Source of the DNA: Flavobacteriales bacterium
GTDB taxonomy: Bacteria > Bacteroidota > Bacteroidia > Flavobacteriales_F > PHOS-HE28
Length of the DNA stretch: 64,000 nt
Direction: 5' to 3'
Assembly (NCBI GenBank): GCA_016705955.1
Contig: JADJKO010000002.1
Coordinates: 744,001 to 808,000 of the forward strand
In this document: positions 25,524 to 33,578 of the stretch, piece by piece
How the letters are laid out: every line of letters starts with the position of its first letter
How positions within the stretch are numbered: position 1 is the first letter of the stretch
Position numbers and translations under genes: made by a program
Notes under the pieces: model-generated
The model's input: the letters and a program-made list of their open reading frames with translations, nothing else
Told to the model about the DNA's origin: nothing
The model's database searches: none

Positions 25524-26188
25524 GCAAAGCAGCGGTATACCAAGCCCTCGTTGCGAAGCGCAAGGAGTTCAAGTTCTCCCACAAGGAGTTGTCGAATCCT
25601 GTGGCGACCGCTTTCGATGAGCACGGTCAATTGGAACCTTGGGCTCAGTGGCAGGGAAATTTGGATGCGAGGGTCGTTGTAGTCGGGCAAGAGTTCTGCG
25701 ATGTGGAAACCTATATCCGAACCGAAGGCAAGGTGGAGCGTTTTCCGAATGTGTATGAGTATCCCTCGAACAAGAACCTGCACGATCTCTGTGGCTTGCT
25801 TGGGTTCGATGTGGGACACCCAACCTCCCCGAACAAGAGTGCTCCATTCTTCTTCACCAATGCGGTGATGGCATTGAAGGCAGGCTCAATGTCTGCGAAC
25901 TTCCACGATCGTTGGCTTGAGGAAAGCCGTCGCGAATTCCTAGCACCACTCCTTGATATCATTCGGCCCAAAGTCATTATCTCCATAGGTGCCAAGGCGA
26001 CCTTGACCGTGGGGAGGCACTTCGGGTTCAAGGTTGGCAAGCACTCCGAAATGTTAGCCACCTCACCGATCCAAACGAAGCTGGGGCCGCTCGTCTTTCC
26101 GGTTTACCACACTGGTGGTCTGGGTTTGCGGAATCGTTCGAAGGCGCTCCAAGAAGAGGACTGGAAACGTATCAAGGACTATATATAG
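25520..26188 (+). CDS. Uracil-DNA-glycosylase-superfamily protein
   Basis: 222 aa from a GTG start coupled to the preceding gene. Superfamily motifs are visible: ARVVVVGQEFCD in the place of the VxVVGQdP water-activating loop, PLLDIIRPKVIISIGAKA, and VFPVYHTGGL in the place of the uracil-binding HPS loop, keeping His. The loop change P to F and the H-T-G ending make classical activity uncertain. It may remove uracil or another lesion. Base composition is lower in GC than neighbours, which suggests transfer. Confidence 0.65.
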   Translation: MSKAAVYQALVAKRKEFKFSHKELSNPVATAFDEHGQLEPWAQWQGNLDARVVVVGQEFCDVETYIRTEGKVERFPNVYEYPSNKNLHDLCGLLGFDVGHPTSPNKSAPFFFTNAVMALKAGSMSANFHDRWLEESRREFLAPLLDIIRPKVIISIGAKATLTVGRHFGFKVGKHSEMLATSPIQTKLGPLVFPVYHTGGLGLRNRSKALQEEDWKRIKDYI

Positions 26189-26195
26189 CCCGTGC

Positions 26196-26870
26196 ATGGG
26201 TCGTATACTTCTTCTGCACGGCGCGCTGGGCAGCGCCCAACAGCTTACCACATTGCAGGATCGGATCGGCGGTGTGACCATCGATCTTTCCGGTCACGGT
26301 CCACGACCGATCCCACCCGAAGGCATCCGCTTCGAGCACTTCATCACCGACATCGATCGCGCGTACGAGGAACAGGGTTGGACCAGCGCGGATCTGATCG
26401 GATACAGCATGGGCGGCTACGCGGCCTTGCTCTACGCGTCGAAGTATCCTGAGCGCGTGCGTTCCGTGGTCACCATCGGAACGAAGTACCTGTGGACCCC
26501 CGAAGGCTTGGAGAAGGAATTGCACAAACTGGACCCTGACGTGATGGAAGCCAAGGTCCCTGCCTTCGCGGAAGCATTGGCCGCTGTGCATGGCAAGGAG
26601 CGCTGGCGTGATGTCGTTGCGGCGATCGCGAAGAGCATGACGGATCTCGCCCACGCTCCCCTGCTTACTGTTGAAGTCGTTGCTCGCATCCAATGTCCTG
26701 TATTGTGCTGTGTGGGCGAAGGCGATACCACCGCCGTTCCGGGTGACACGCGTGCGTTCGCAGCCCGCTTGCCCAACGCGCGGGTCTTCGTACTGCCGAA
26801 TACCCGGCACCCCATGGACGAAGTGGATCTGGATGTGCTTGTGCCTGAACTGGGAACGTTCTGGGGCTGA
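26196..26870 (+). CDS. Alpha/beta hydrolase
   Basis: 224 aa. The oxyanion segment LLLHGALGS (about 5-13), nucleophile elbow GYSMGGYAA, an acid in VGEGDTTAVP and the catalytic His in NTRHPMDE give a complete triad. Close in size to small esterase-like hydrolases. No substrate is suggested by context. It starts 8 bases after the UDG-like gene and may share its transcript. Confidence 0.85.
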   Translation: MGRILLLHGALGSAQQLTTLQDRIGGVTIDLSGHGPRPIPPEGIRFEHFITDIDRAYEEQGWTSADLIGYSMGGYAALLYASKYPERVRSVVTIGTKYLWTPEGLEKELHKLDPDVMEAKVPAFAEALAAVHGKERWRDVVAAIAKSMTDLAHAPLLTVEVVARIQCPVLCCVGEGDTTAVPGDTRAFAARLPNARVFVLPNTRHPMDEVDLDVLVPELGTFWG

Positions 26871-26885
26871 TCGTTCAGGTCGGAC

Positions 26886-27689
26886 TCACCGCTTGAACGA
26901 CAAACGCGTGCCTTCGGGCAAGGCGTGGTAGAAGTAGCTCCGATGTTCCTTGGAGTTCTGTGTTTCCTGAAGGAGGAGCAACTCCATCGGGCTTCTCCTT
27001 TTGCCCTTCCCATGCGGGCGTTGAGCGACGATCGTAATATGCTTCCCGGGATCCTGGAAGACCTCGCCCATGCTGTAGGTCCCCAAGCGAAGCGTGTCAC
27101 CGGGTTGGATCGTGAAGGCCCCGCCCGGAAGACCCGGTGAGGGTTGCGCGGCGGTCGCGTTGATGATGCACGCCCACTTCGTGCTATTCACCACGAACAC
27201 CTCGTTGACGTACATATGTTGTTCTTCCACGACCTCTTGTTTGACTGGCGCGACTTCCGGCTTTTGTGTGGTGCGTACCCCAGGTCCAGGGATCGGTCCG
27301 TAGTTGTCATGCCCTTGTTCGGTGAAGCCGGTCTTCACGCCATGTTCATCATAGGACGTCGTACTCCGGTACCATTGGATGCCGCCATCCGGCGCATCAC
27401 TCACTTCGATCCGGCTCACCGCACCGTTCGGGTGGTAGCTGAAGTTCGCACTGGCGTGGCCCCCGATGGACCGCGTTTGATAACTGAAAAACTCCTTGCC
27501 TGAAGCATCAAAGGCCCAACTCCGGCCCCAACGATCGTTCTTATCGGTCCACACCTTCGTGCTCACTTCGCCGCTGGTGAAATAGTGGATGATCACTGTG
27601 CCACTATCGGCCTTGAATGTTCGCTCACGACCTTGGCTGTGAGCCATTGTGCAAACGAGCAGAAGGGTGATCGAAAGGAGAGGACGCAT
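26886..27689 (-). CDS. Secreted protein, MORN-variant/toxin_YwqK-like N-half
   Basis: 267 aa with a signal peptide ending near CTMAHSQ. The first half has a repeated pattern of the sort seen in YwqK-like antitoxin repeat proteins (FFSYQTRSIGGHASANFSYHPNGAVSRIEV, TTSYDEHGVKTGFTEQGHD). The second half (from about residue 150) is a beta-rich domain with VFVVNSTKWACIINATAA and QPGDTLRLGTYSMGEVF. Function unknown. Convergent with the hydrolase and divergent from fabG. Confidence 0.5.
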   Translation of the reverse strand: MRPLLSITLLLVCTMAHSQGRERTFKADSGTVIIHYFTSGEVSTKVWTDKNDRWGRSWAFDASGKEFFSYQTRSIGGHASANFSYHPNGAVSRIEVSDAPDGGIQWYRSTTSYDEHGVKTGFTEQGHDNYGPIPGPGVRTTQKPEVAPVKQEVVEEQHMYVNEVFVVNSTKWACIINATAAQPSPGLPGGAFTIQPGDTLRLGTYSMGEVFQDPGKHITIVAQRPHGKGKRRSPMELLLLQETQNSKEHRSYFYHALPEGTRLSFKR

Positions 27690-27835
27690 TTACGGGCTTT
27701 GCCAAAGATCGGGCCAGCGCCCGGATCATTTGAAAAGAACGCTGTCCGTGCATGAAGAGCATGGTCCGTAGTGCTGCCCGGGCTGTTGGTACATTCGCCC
27801 GGACCGAACAGTCAACAACCGAAAGCAACCGAAGC

Positions 27836-28585
27836 ATGGCATTGTTAGCAGGAAAGACCGCACTGATCACCGGTGGATCGCGCGGCATCGGCCGGGGGAT
27901 CGTGGAACGCTTCCTTGAGGAGGGCGCCGATGTGGCCTTCACGTATGTGAGCAGTCCGGAAAAGGCGAATGCCTTGGCCTCGGAACTCGCGGCGAAGAGC
28001 GGTCGCAAGGTGATGGCGATCCAGAGCGATGCGGGCAACTTCGAACACGCCCAGAAGGCCGTGGATGAAGTGGTGAACGCGTGGGGTCGGCTCGATGTCC
28101 TTGTGAACAATGCCGGCATCACCAAGGATCAGTTGCTCATGCGCATGAGCGAGGCCGATTGGGATGCGGTGATCAACACCAACCTGAAGAGCGTGTTCAA
28201 CATGACCAAGGCCGTGATGCGCGTCATGCTCAAACAACGCAGTGGCAGCATCGTGAACATGAGCAGCGTGGTGGGGGTGAAGGGCAACGCGGGTCAATCG
28301 AACTATGCCGCGAGCAAGGCCGGCATCATCGGCTTCACCAAGAGCGTAGCGCTGGAACTCGGCAGCCGCAACATCCGCAGCAACGCGATCGCTCCGGGCT
28401 TCATCGAAACGGAGATGACCGGCGCGCTCGACCAGAAAGTGGTGGAGCAATGGCGCGAAGGGATCCCCTTGAAGCGCGGCGGTTCACCCACCGATGTCGC
28501 CAACGCATGCGTCTTCCTCGGCAGCGATCTCAGTTCCTACATCACCGGCCAAACGCTGAATGTGTGCGGCGGGATGCTCACTTGA
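27836..28585 (+). CDS. fabG: 3-oxoacyl-ACP reductase FabG
   Basis: 249 aa short-chain dehydrogenase. NADPH-binding TGGSRGIG (about 13-20), NNAGITKD, catalytic Ser in VNMSSVVG, YAASKAG with the catalytic Tyr and Lys, and GFIETEM. It reduces beta-ketoacyl-ACP in fatty-acid elongation. The ATG at 27836 gives the standard length; upstream frame is not family-like. A 19-bp inverted repeat 20 bases downstream could terminate it. Confidence 0.93.
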   Translation: MALLAGKTALITGGSRGIGRGIVERFLEEGADVAFTYVSSPEKANALASELAAKSGRKVMAIQSDAGNFEHAQKAVDEVVNAWGRLDVLVNNAGITKDQLLMRMSEADWDAVINTNLKSVFNMTKAVMRVMLKQRSGSIVNMSSVVGVKGNAGQSNYAASKAGIIGFTKSVALELGSRNIRSNAIAPGFIETEMTGALDQKVVEQWREGIPLKRGGSPTDVANACVFLGSDLSSYITGQTLNVCGGMLT

Positions 28586-28604
28586 GGAGGTTGTTCGTGG
28601 TGAC

Positions 28605-28666
28605 GGTTGTTCGGTGTGAGCGTCGTGCGCTAGGTCGAGACGCCAGTACGCTCACACCGAACAACC
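28605..28666 (+). terminator. 19-bp inverted repeat after fabG
   Basis: GGTTGTTCGGTGTGAGCGT (28605-28623) pairs perfectly with 28648-28666, with a 24-base loop. It belongs to the GAACAACC repeat family, so its use as terminator is inferred from position; no T-run is obvious. Confidence 0.4.
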
Positions 28667-28683
28667 AATAACCTTCAACACTT

Positions 28684-28705
28684 GTCCTGAGCGATGTCGA
28701 AGGAC
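28684..28705. repeat. GTCCTGAGC...GAAGGAC mini-repeat
   Basis: A 22-bp palindromic copy, GTCCTGAGCG-ATG-TCGAAGGAC, in the fabG/VWA intergenic space. Confidence 0.7.
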
Positions 28706-28740
28706 GAACAACGCGCCCACCACCCGACCTTCGCACCCCG

Positions 28741-30825
28741 ATGAACCTGACCACGGTCCATAGTCTTTGGCTCGCACCGCTCTGCCTATTGCTCGGCGCA
28801 GCGCTGGCATGGTGGCTGTATCGAAAGGCACAGGGACGCGAGGGATTCTCTCCGCGACTCGGTGCGTTCATGGCGATCCTGCGCGCCTTGGCGATCGCGA
28901 GCATCGCGTTCTTCCTCTTGGAACCCATGGTGAACATGATGGTCCGCGAAGTGCGCAAACCGGTCGTGGTCGTCCTGCACGATGGATCGTCCTCGCTTAC
29001 GGCCGCAGGTGATACCGCTTCCTTGAAGGGAGCGTATCGTGAAGCATTGGCGCGCCTTCCGGAAGAACTCGGTGATGCCTATGACATCCGCGAATTCACA
29101 TATGGTGAAGGTGTGCGCGAAGGACTTCACTTTGATCAGCAGGATGCACTGACCGACATGGGCCAGGCCCTGAGCGAAGTGTACGATCGCTTCAGTGGTC
29201 CGGATCTCGGCGCCGTGATCATGGATGGTGATGGGATCACGAACCGTGGACGTGATCCGCGCTTGGACGCCGAACGCTTGGGTGTTCCGATTCACACGAT
29301 CGCGTTGGGCGACACAACAGTGCGTCCGGATCTATTGATCCGTTCCGTGCAACACGACCGCATCTGCTTTCTGGGGAATGAGTTCCCACTGATCGTCCGT
29401 GTGGATGCGCGGCATCTGAAGGATGTGCGAACGAAGGTGGTCGTCCTGCATCAAGGGCGCGAGGTCGCGTCGCAGGATCTGGTCGTGACCGCTGATCCCT
29501 TCTCGCACGAGCTGGCCTTCTCCATCAAGGCGGATCGTGCAGGCATGCAGCACTACACCGTGGAAGTGCGCGGCGTGGATCGCGAGTTCTCGCAGGCGAA
29601 TAACGCACAGGACGTCTTCATCGATGTATTGGATGATCGGCAGAAGGTCTTGCTCCTCGGCGCCTCACCGCATCCGGATCTCGGCGCGATCCGCTTGGCG
29701 CTGTTGGGCTTGGAGGGATACGAAGTGGATCTGGACTATGCGACCGGTTTCTCCAAGCCGGTGGAAGCGTACGACCTCATCATTCTTCACCGACTGCCTT
29801 CCACGAAGGAGGCGATCGTTCCCTTACTGGAGCGCGCGCGGGCCAAGGCCATACCCGTGCTCTGCATCCTCGGTTCCGGAATGGACATGGCGGCGCTCAA
29901 CAACCTGCGCACCGGTGTAAGGGTCACCGGGGCACGTCCTGCCATCACGGATGCACAAGCCACCTTGAACACCGGCTTCACCTACTTCACCCTTGACCAG
30001 GAAACGGCCAAGGCGATCGAACGCTTCCCGCCGTTGCAAGTACCCTTCGGACAGTATGACCTTGATAGAGGTGCTCAAGCCTTGGTGATGCAACGCGTGG
30101 GAGTGGTGCGCACCGAAGCACCGCTGATCGCGGTATTGCAACAGGACGGCGCGCGTATGGCCACCATCGCCGGTGAAGGGATCTGGCGGTGGCGCATCGC
30201 GGACCAGCAACGGTCCGGCTCCACGGAGCGCGCCGATCGGCTCATCCACAAGCTGGTGCAATTCCTCGCGCTGAAAGCGGACAAGAAGCGCTTCCGCATT
30301 GACCATGCACCGTTGTTCACCACGAGCGATGCCGTGGTGATGAACGCGGAACTGTACGACCCATCCTACGCGCCCGTACCCGATGCGAAAGTGACCATCA
30401 ACCTGAAGGATGAGCAGGGACAGGACTTCCCGTATGCCTTCCGTCCTGCTGGTGATGGATATCGACTGGATGCAGGCCGCTTGCCCGCTGGCCACTATAC
30501 ATGGAAGGCGAACGCGCAGTACAAGACGGAACGCTTGGCGGCACAAGGCGAATTCGTCGTCCGGCCGATCGTCCTGGAAGCCACGAACCTCGTGGCCGAT
30601 CATGGACTTCTCGCGGATCTTGCGGCAAGGAGTGGAGGAAGGATGGTACACACAGGGGAACTGGACTCGCTCGTTGCAGCGATCAAAGGCGAACGAACGA
30701 TCGCATCACGGTCGATGGTCCAACCGCGCTACACCGATCTGATCTCCGTGCGTTGGCTCTTCGGCGTGATCCTGTTGTTGCTCGCGTTGGAGTGGTCCTT
30801 GCGCCGCTGGAGCGGTGCCTATTGA
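28741..30825 (+). CDS. VWA-domain membrane protein (BatA-like relative)
   Basis: 694 aa. Two N-terminal membrane helices (about 8-27 and 42-62), then a VWA-type MIDAS motif DGSSS (D81, S83, S85) in VVVVLHDGSSSL, and an Asp-rich VIMDGDGITNRG. A middle domain resembles class I glutamine amidotransferase-like folds (KVLLLGASPHPDLG...). A C-terminal membrane helix (WLFGVILLLLALEWSL) ends it. Same architecture as the 13698-15737 protein. Likely envelope-located scaffold or stress-related; no known pathway. The ATG follows GACCTTCG by 7 bases. Confidence 0.8.
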   Translation: MNLTTVHSLWLAPLCLLLGAALAWWLYRKAQGREGFSPRLGAFMAILRALAIASIAFFLLEPMVNMMVREVRKPVVVVLHDGSSSLTAAGDTASLKGAYREALARLPEELGDAYDIREFTYGEGVREGLHFDQQDALTDMGQALSEVYDRFSGPDLGAVIMDGDGITNRGRDPRLDAERLGVPIHTIALGDTTVRPDLLIRSVQHDRICFLGNEFPLIVRVDARHLKDVRTKVVVLHQGREVASQDLVVTADPFSHELAFSIKADRAGMQHYTVEVRGVDREFSQANNAQDVFIDVLDDRQKVLLLGASPHPDLGAIRLALLGLEGYEVDLDYATGFSKPVEAYDLIILHRLPSTKEAIVPLLERARAKAIPVLCILGSGMDMAALNNLRTGVRVTGARPAITDAQATLNTGFTYFTLDQETAKAIERFPPLQVPFGQYDLDRGAQALVMQRVGVVRTEAPLIAVLQQDGARMATIAGEGIWRWRIADQQRSGSTERADRLIHKLVQFLALKADKKRFRIDHAPLFTTSDAVVMNAELYDPSYAPVPDAKVTINLKDEQGQDFPYAFRPAGDGYRLDAGRLPAGHYTWKANAQYKTERLAAQGEFVVRPIVLEATNLVADHGLLADLAARSGGRMVHTGELDSLVAAIKGERTIASRSMVQPRYTDLISVRWLFGVILLLLALEWSLRRWSGAY

Positions 30826-30846
30826 TCCTGCGCCAAGATCGCCTTG

Positions 30847-31512
30847 ATGGATCCACACACCTCCACCACAGCAATGCCCGGCAAATGGCAGCGGATCATC
30901 CGCAACCGGTGGGTGCTGCGTGGAGGTGTGGTCGTGATTTTGGTGATCCTTCTCTGGTCTGCCCGTCGTCCGATCCTGCGTTCCATCGGTGATCTCCTCA
31001 TCCGGACCGATCAGCTCCACCACGCCGATGCACTGTACGTCCTGGGCGGCTCACCGATCGATCGCACGTTGGAAGGAATGGAACTCGTGCGCGAGGGCTA
31101 CGCACCGGCCATCACCTTCACCGGCGAAAGCCCGAATGAGATCCTGCAACTCTTCGGGATCGACAGCAGCGAAGCCGCGCTTGGCGAGCGCGTGGCCATG
31201 ATCTCCGGCTTCGACTCCACGCGGATCCAACTCCTCAAGCGCGGCACGAGCACCTTCGAGGAAGCCGAGGCCGTTCACGACCGCACGTTGGCCTTGCATC
31301 AGGACACCATCATCGTCGTCACCACCGAGTTCCACACCCGGCGCGTGGGCCAAGTGTTCCGCAAGGCCATGACCGGATCCGGCATCACCGTGATCGTCCA
31401 TGCAGCGCATTCCATGCACTACGACGCCGATCACTGGTGGCACAGCGAAGAAGGCCTGCTCATGGTGAACAACGAGTACATGAAGCTCATGTACTACGCC
31501 ATCAAACACTGA
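30847..31512 (+). CDS. YdcF-like (DUF218) membrane-anchored protein
   Basis: 221 aa with a single N-terminal membrane segment (about 24-38). The DUF218 core shows ALYVLGGSPIDRTLEGMELVREG, ITFTGESPNEI, the GTSTFEEAE acidic block, TIIVVTTEFHTRRV, and a WWHSEEGL end. Members bind S-adenosylmethionine or act in envelope and antibiotic tolerance; the role here is unknown. The ATG at 30847 was preferred over the TTG one codon upstream. It starts 21 bases after the VWA gene. Confidence 0.8.
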   Translation: MDPHTSTTAMPGKWQRIIRNRWVLRGGVVVILVILLWSARRPILRSIGDLLIRTDQLHHADALYVLGGSPIDRTLEGMELVREGYAPAITFTGESPNEILQLFGIDSSEAALGERVAMISGFDSTRIQLLKRGTSTFEEAEAVHDRTLALHQDTIIVVTTEFHTRRVGQVFRKAMTGSGITVIVHAAHSMHYDADHWWHSEEGLLMVNNEYMKLMYYAIKH

Positions 31513-31540
31513 AACCGGTCCGAAGAACCTCCCCCGCGCA

Positions 31541-31702
31541 GCGTCATTGCGAGCGCAGCAGCGTCATTGCGAGCGCAGCGAAGCCGCGTCATTGCGAGCG
31601 CAGCGAAGCAACCTCGTCACCCCCCGTAGCCGTCACTGCGGGCCGTCACCGCGGGCCGTCATCCCGGCCTTGAGCCGGGACGCAGCCTCGTCCAGCGCAG
31701 CC
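31541..31702. repeat. CGTCATTGCGAGCGCAGC tandem block with GC tail
   Basis: Three head-to-tail copies of CGTCATTGCGAGCGCAGC(GAAGC), then CCTCGTCACC-CCCCGTAGCC and a GTCATCCCGGCC...GAGCCGGGACG palindrome. It is nearly identical to a block at 33346-33546 in the same orientation. This is a widespread dispersed bacterial repeat; the translated products are meaningless. Confidence 0.8.
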
Positions 31703-31918
31703 ACCGCGAGCGTCCGTCCACTGCACCCCGTCCACCCCGTCCACCCAGTCCACCAAACCCAGCACCCCACCACCCAACCTCCGCACGGTGGGCATTCCCC
31801 CTCCCTGTCATTGCTAGCGAAGCGTGGCAACGGGGAGGGCCGGGGTGGGGCCGTACCGTCTCCGCCATCGGTCAGGTTGTCATCCTCCATCATCAGATAG
31901 CCATCCGCATCGGTCAGA
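31703..31918. repeat. GC-rich intergenic spacer with degenerate repeats
   Basis: Contains CACCCCGTCCACCC units and a degenerate GTCATTGCTAGCGAAGC copy near 31807. No gene is convincing; overlapping open frames are low-complexity. Confidence 0.5.
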
Positions 31919-32340
31919 TAGGCATCCTGCAAGCCCACTTTCACATCCTGCAAGCCCACTTTCGCATCCTGCAAGCCCACTTTCGCATCCTGCAAGCCCA
32001 CTTTCGCATCCTGCAAGCCCACTTTCGCATCCTGCAAGCCCACTTTCGCATCCTGCAAGCCCACTTTCGCATCCTGCAAGCCCACTTTCGCATCCTGCAA
32101 GCCCACTTTCACATCCTGCAAGCCCACTTTCGCATCATGCAAGCCCACTTTCATATCCTGCAAGCCCACTTTCATATCCTGCAAGCCCGGTTTGTTATCG
32201 CGGCTCCTGAGCCCGTCGAAGGACAAGTCCACTTTCGCATCCTGCAAGCCCACTTTCGCATCCTGCAAGCCCGTTTTGTTATCGCGGCTCCTGAGCCCGT
32301 CGAAGGACAAGCCCACTCTCGCATCCTGCAAGCCCGGATC
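31919..32340. repeat. 21-bp VNTR, about 12 uninterrupted units plus diverged copies
   Basis: Unit CCTGCAAGCCCACTTTCGCAT (21 bp) repeats with single-base changes at the same site (cgc, cac, cat). Two units are interrupted by the mini-repeat at 32205-32224 and 32289-32308. On the minus strand it would encode a heptad such as VGLQDAK, and on the plus strand SHPASPL; both frames are open because the period is a multiple of 3. Probably not translated. Confidence 0.85.
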
Positions 32341-32615
32341 GCCATGGCGGCTCCTCAGCCTGTCGGGACCCGGTTCCCTAGGGCCAAAGCCAAAAGCCGT
32401 CCGCCGGACGGCGAACGACTTTCCTCTTCTTGGGCAGCCCACCTCGAGCCCACTGCCCACCCCTGCCTACTGCCCACTGCCTACCGCCTGCCTGCGCCCC
32501 TGCCTGCCCACTGCCTGCCCCTGCCGCCCTGCCCTGCCTGCCCCCCTCTGCCCACTGCCCTGCCCTGCCACTGCCTCTGCCCACCCCCTGCCTGCCCACT
32601 GCCTACTGCCTACTG
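32341..32615. repeat. CTGCC-rich simple repeat
   Basis: From about 32440, TGCCCACTGCCTACTGCC-type units run to the stop codon of the gene at 32603, whose last codons (RLRFSRQ) come from this repeat. It is the complement of the block at 15770-15843. Confidence 0.65.
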
Positions 32616-33322
32616 AACCGCAGCCTGGTAACCAACTTCGTTTCAGGTGCCGTGGCTCCGTACAAACCCTTCACGTAGTTCTTACAACCCTGCGCTTGGT
32701 CCACCATGCCGATATCCTTCTCATACAAGGCTTTATTTCTATCCACACGCAACGTGTTCACCGGCGCTATGATCGTCCCGATCGTGTCGTTCGCCGCCTT
32801 CATCGCGGCTGCCAGCGCGGCCAGCGTAGCCAACTTGAGTGCAAGTTCATTCGGTCCATAAGCGGCATCGCCACCATACAGGTCCACCAGCTGTTTGAAG
32901 GTATCCGCCTTCTGCACATAACTCTTATGGCTCGTGCTCACATCCGCCGGATCAGGGCTCCCGTCCTGGAGCTTGCCCACGCCAACTCCGTATCCCCGGT
33001 AGCGGTCCGCAACTCCCTTCGCATCCGCCCTTATCTGGGTACTCGCCGTCGTACTGTTGAAATAGTTCAGCGTCCGTGTCACTAGTTTTTCAGTGGGCTC
33101 GAACAGGATCTGCCGATCATTGATCGGTGCTTTCGCAGCCTGCACAGCCGCCGTTAGCGTTCGGTGTGCCGTATCACCAGCCGTCCACAGCGCCGTCATA
33201 TGCACGATCTTCAGGTTCACGTTGCTCGGGTTGTACGCCGCCCCGAAAGCAGCGCACTGATCAATAAGCAACTTGAAATTGCTGATGTTCACGGCATGAC
33301 CCGTTTCTGTGTGGGAAGCCAT
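32603..33322 (-). CDS. Hypothetical helical protein in repeat island
   Basis: 239 aa with no signal peptide. It is alpha-helical by composition, with IRADAKGVADRYRGYGVGVG and ALKLATLAALAAAMKAANDTIGTI. I do not recognise the family. It sits alone between two copies of the CGTCATTGCGAGCG block and next to a 21-bp VNTR, like the Fn3 protein at 61.6 kb sits near another 21-bp VNTR. The last codons fall within a simple repeat, so the C-terminus may be variable. Confidence 0.6.
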   Translation of the reverse strand: MASHTETGHAVNISNFKLLIDQCAAFGAAYNPSNVNLKIVHMTALWTAGDTAHRTLTAAVQAAKAPINDRQILFEPTEKLVTRTLNYFNSTTASTQIRADAKGVADRYRGYGVGVGKLQDGSPDPADVSTSHKSYVQKADTFKQLVDLYGGDAAYGPNELALKLATLAALAAAMKAANDTIGTIIAPVNTLRVDRNKALYEKDIGMVDQAQGCKNYVKGLYGATAPETKLVTRLRFSRQ

Positions 33323-33345
33323 CGGTTAGGGGGTGTTGGTTTGTG

Positions 33346-33546
33346 CGTCATTGCAAGCGCGTCATTGCCAGCGCAGCAGCGTCATTGCCAGCGCAGCAGC
33401 GTCATTGCGAGCGCAGCAGCGTCATTGCGAGCGCAGCAGCGTCATTGCGAGCGCAGCGAAGCAACCTCGTCACCCCCCGTAGCCGTCACCGCAGGCCGTC
33501 ATCCCGGCCATGAGCCGGGACGCAGCCTCGTCCGGCGCAGCCCCCG
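33346..33546. repeat. Second CGTCATTGCGAGCGCAGC tandem block
   Basis: About six copies, some CGTCATTGCCAGCGCAGC, followed by the same tail as the 31541 block (CCTCGTCACC..., GGCCGTCATCCCGGCC). Direct orientation relative to the first. Confidence 0.8.
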
Positions 33547-33578
33547 CGATCGTCAGCGTCACCCCCCACGATCATCAC

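Noticed and set aside
31633..32460. A 275-aa coding gene with VGLQDAK heptads
   Set aside because: The frame is open only because the repeat period is a multiple of 3; the same DNA is open in several frames on both strands, and it is full of dispersed repeats.
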